DNA of 64,000 nucleotides from Bacillus sp. SJS (GTDB lineage: Bacteria; Bacillota; Bacilli; Bacillales; Bacillaceae): assembly GCF_000732485.2 (NCBI RefSeq), contig NZ_JAQV02000016.1:1-64000 (forward strand), read 5' to 3'. Under the pieces are notes generated by a model. The model worked only from the letters and a program-made list of their open reading frames with translations. It was not told where the DNA came from and ran no database searches. Of the stretch, positions 63,768 through 64,000 are shown in pieces (position 1 is the first letter of the stretch; each line of letters begins with the position of its first letter). The position numbers were made by a program, and so were the translations under genes.

Positions 63768-64000
63768 TTACAACTTTATGACGTGGGATAAGGAGGTTCC
63801 TGGACGAGAGGGATGATACCATTGGTAGCAAAAAATAACAATTATAAGAATATTAAGTACGTCCCCTCCATAATACATCAGCATTCCAGCTGTTTCGGCT
63901 TGTTTAACCGGTACACCCGCCGGCGGATTTGCATAGATAAATTTGGACAGAATTCCATGCCCTGCGAATGAAAGGATTAAAACGGCGGCTCTGAATTTGA
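63768..64000 (-). CDS. ctaG: CtaG-type cytochrome c oxidase assembly factor, C-terminal part
   Basis: The frame enters from the right edge and ends at 63768. It reads LILSFAGHGILSKFIYANPP, AGVPVKQAETAGMLMYYGGD and VLNILIIVIFCYQWYHPSRP. This is the last membrane part of caa3-type oxidase assembly proteins of the CtaG family (Pfam Caa3_CtaG). The gene start and neighbours lie outside the window. Confidence 0.8.
   Translation of the reverse strand, partial: KFRAAVLILSFAGHGILSKFIYANPPAGVPVKQAETAGMLMYYGGDVLNILIIVIFCYQWYHPSRPGTSLSHVIKL

Overview
The window looks like a chromosomal segment of a low-to-moderate GC, spore-forming Bacillaceae bacterium (Bacillus or Metabacillus type). The evidence is spoVR behind a SigE-like promoter, a B. 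subtilis-like gene order (yhdA, yhdB, yhdC, nsrR, spoVR), strong AGGAGG ribosome binding sites with many TTG/GTG starts, and PerR, Rex and MhqR operators. I saw no rRNA, tRNA, CRISPR array or prophage. The left edge holds the start of an IS4-type transposase gene and the right edge the end of ctaG.

1-10 kb is a potassium uptake locus. A ydaO-type c-di-AMP riboswitch and terminator precede a 29-codon ORF and kdpF-A-B-C. They are followed by a KdpD-like protein with no histidine kinase, in which the KdpD-plus-USP sensor module is present twice. A lysine-type permease follows. 10-20 kb holds a 41-bp tandem repeat, a two-component system whose kinase gene is frameshifted, the yhdA-yhdB-yhdC group, katA with a PerR box, nsrR, spoVR, a PCYCGC lipoprotein and a cupin.

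20-30 kb is accessory in character. It has a cadC-cadA cadmium resistance pair with a CC-rich CadA tail, a yoaS/yozG-like pair, two copies of a MITE-like repeat, an MFS/CGNR-regulator divergon, lipoproteins, and remnants of a DinB-type and other genes. 30-37 kb holds a quinone/electrophile detoxification operon (mhqR, two VOC dioxygenases, mhqD) with two MhqR boxes, a ydhK lipoprotein and arsR-arsB-arsC. 37-50 kb is mostly small membrane or secreted proteins, with two tandem SbsC-like secreted paralogues, two frame-disrupted genes, AraC and MerR/Mta regulators, and nupC.

50-64 kb opens with a second c-di-AMP riboswitch in front of a CBS-domain gene and an mgtC-like gene. Then come a DDAH-family hydrolase, a SulP anion transporter, a DHA2 exporter, a glycolate oxidase group (glcD, glcF, CdaR-type regulator) beside a truncated lactate/glycolate permease, a GH114-like protein, a Rex-regulated ldh, a signal peptidase and partial ctaG.

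Main themes: (a) c-di-AMP control of K+ and possibly Mg2+ homeostasis at two places 49 kb apart; (b) metal, arsenic and electrophile stress functions; (c) several families of short intergenic repeats; (d) several genes broken by single-base indels, mostly at homopolymer runs. The last could be real decay or assembly error. All functional calls rest on recognising families from sequence alone; no database search was possible.
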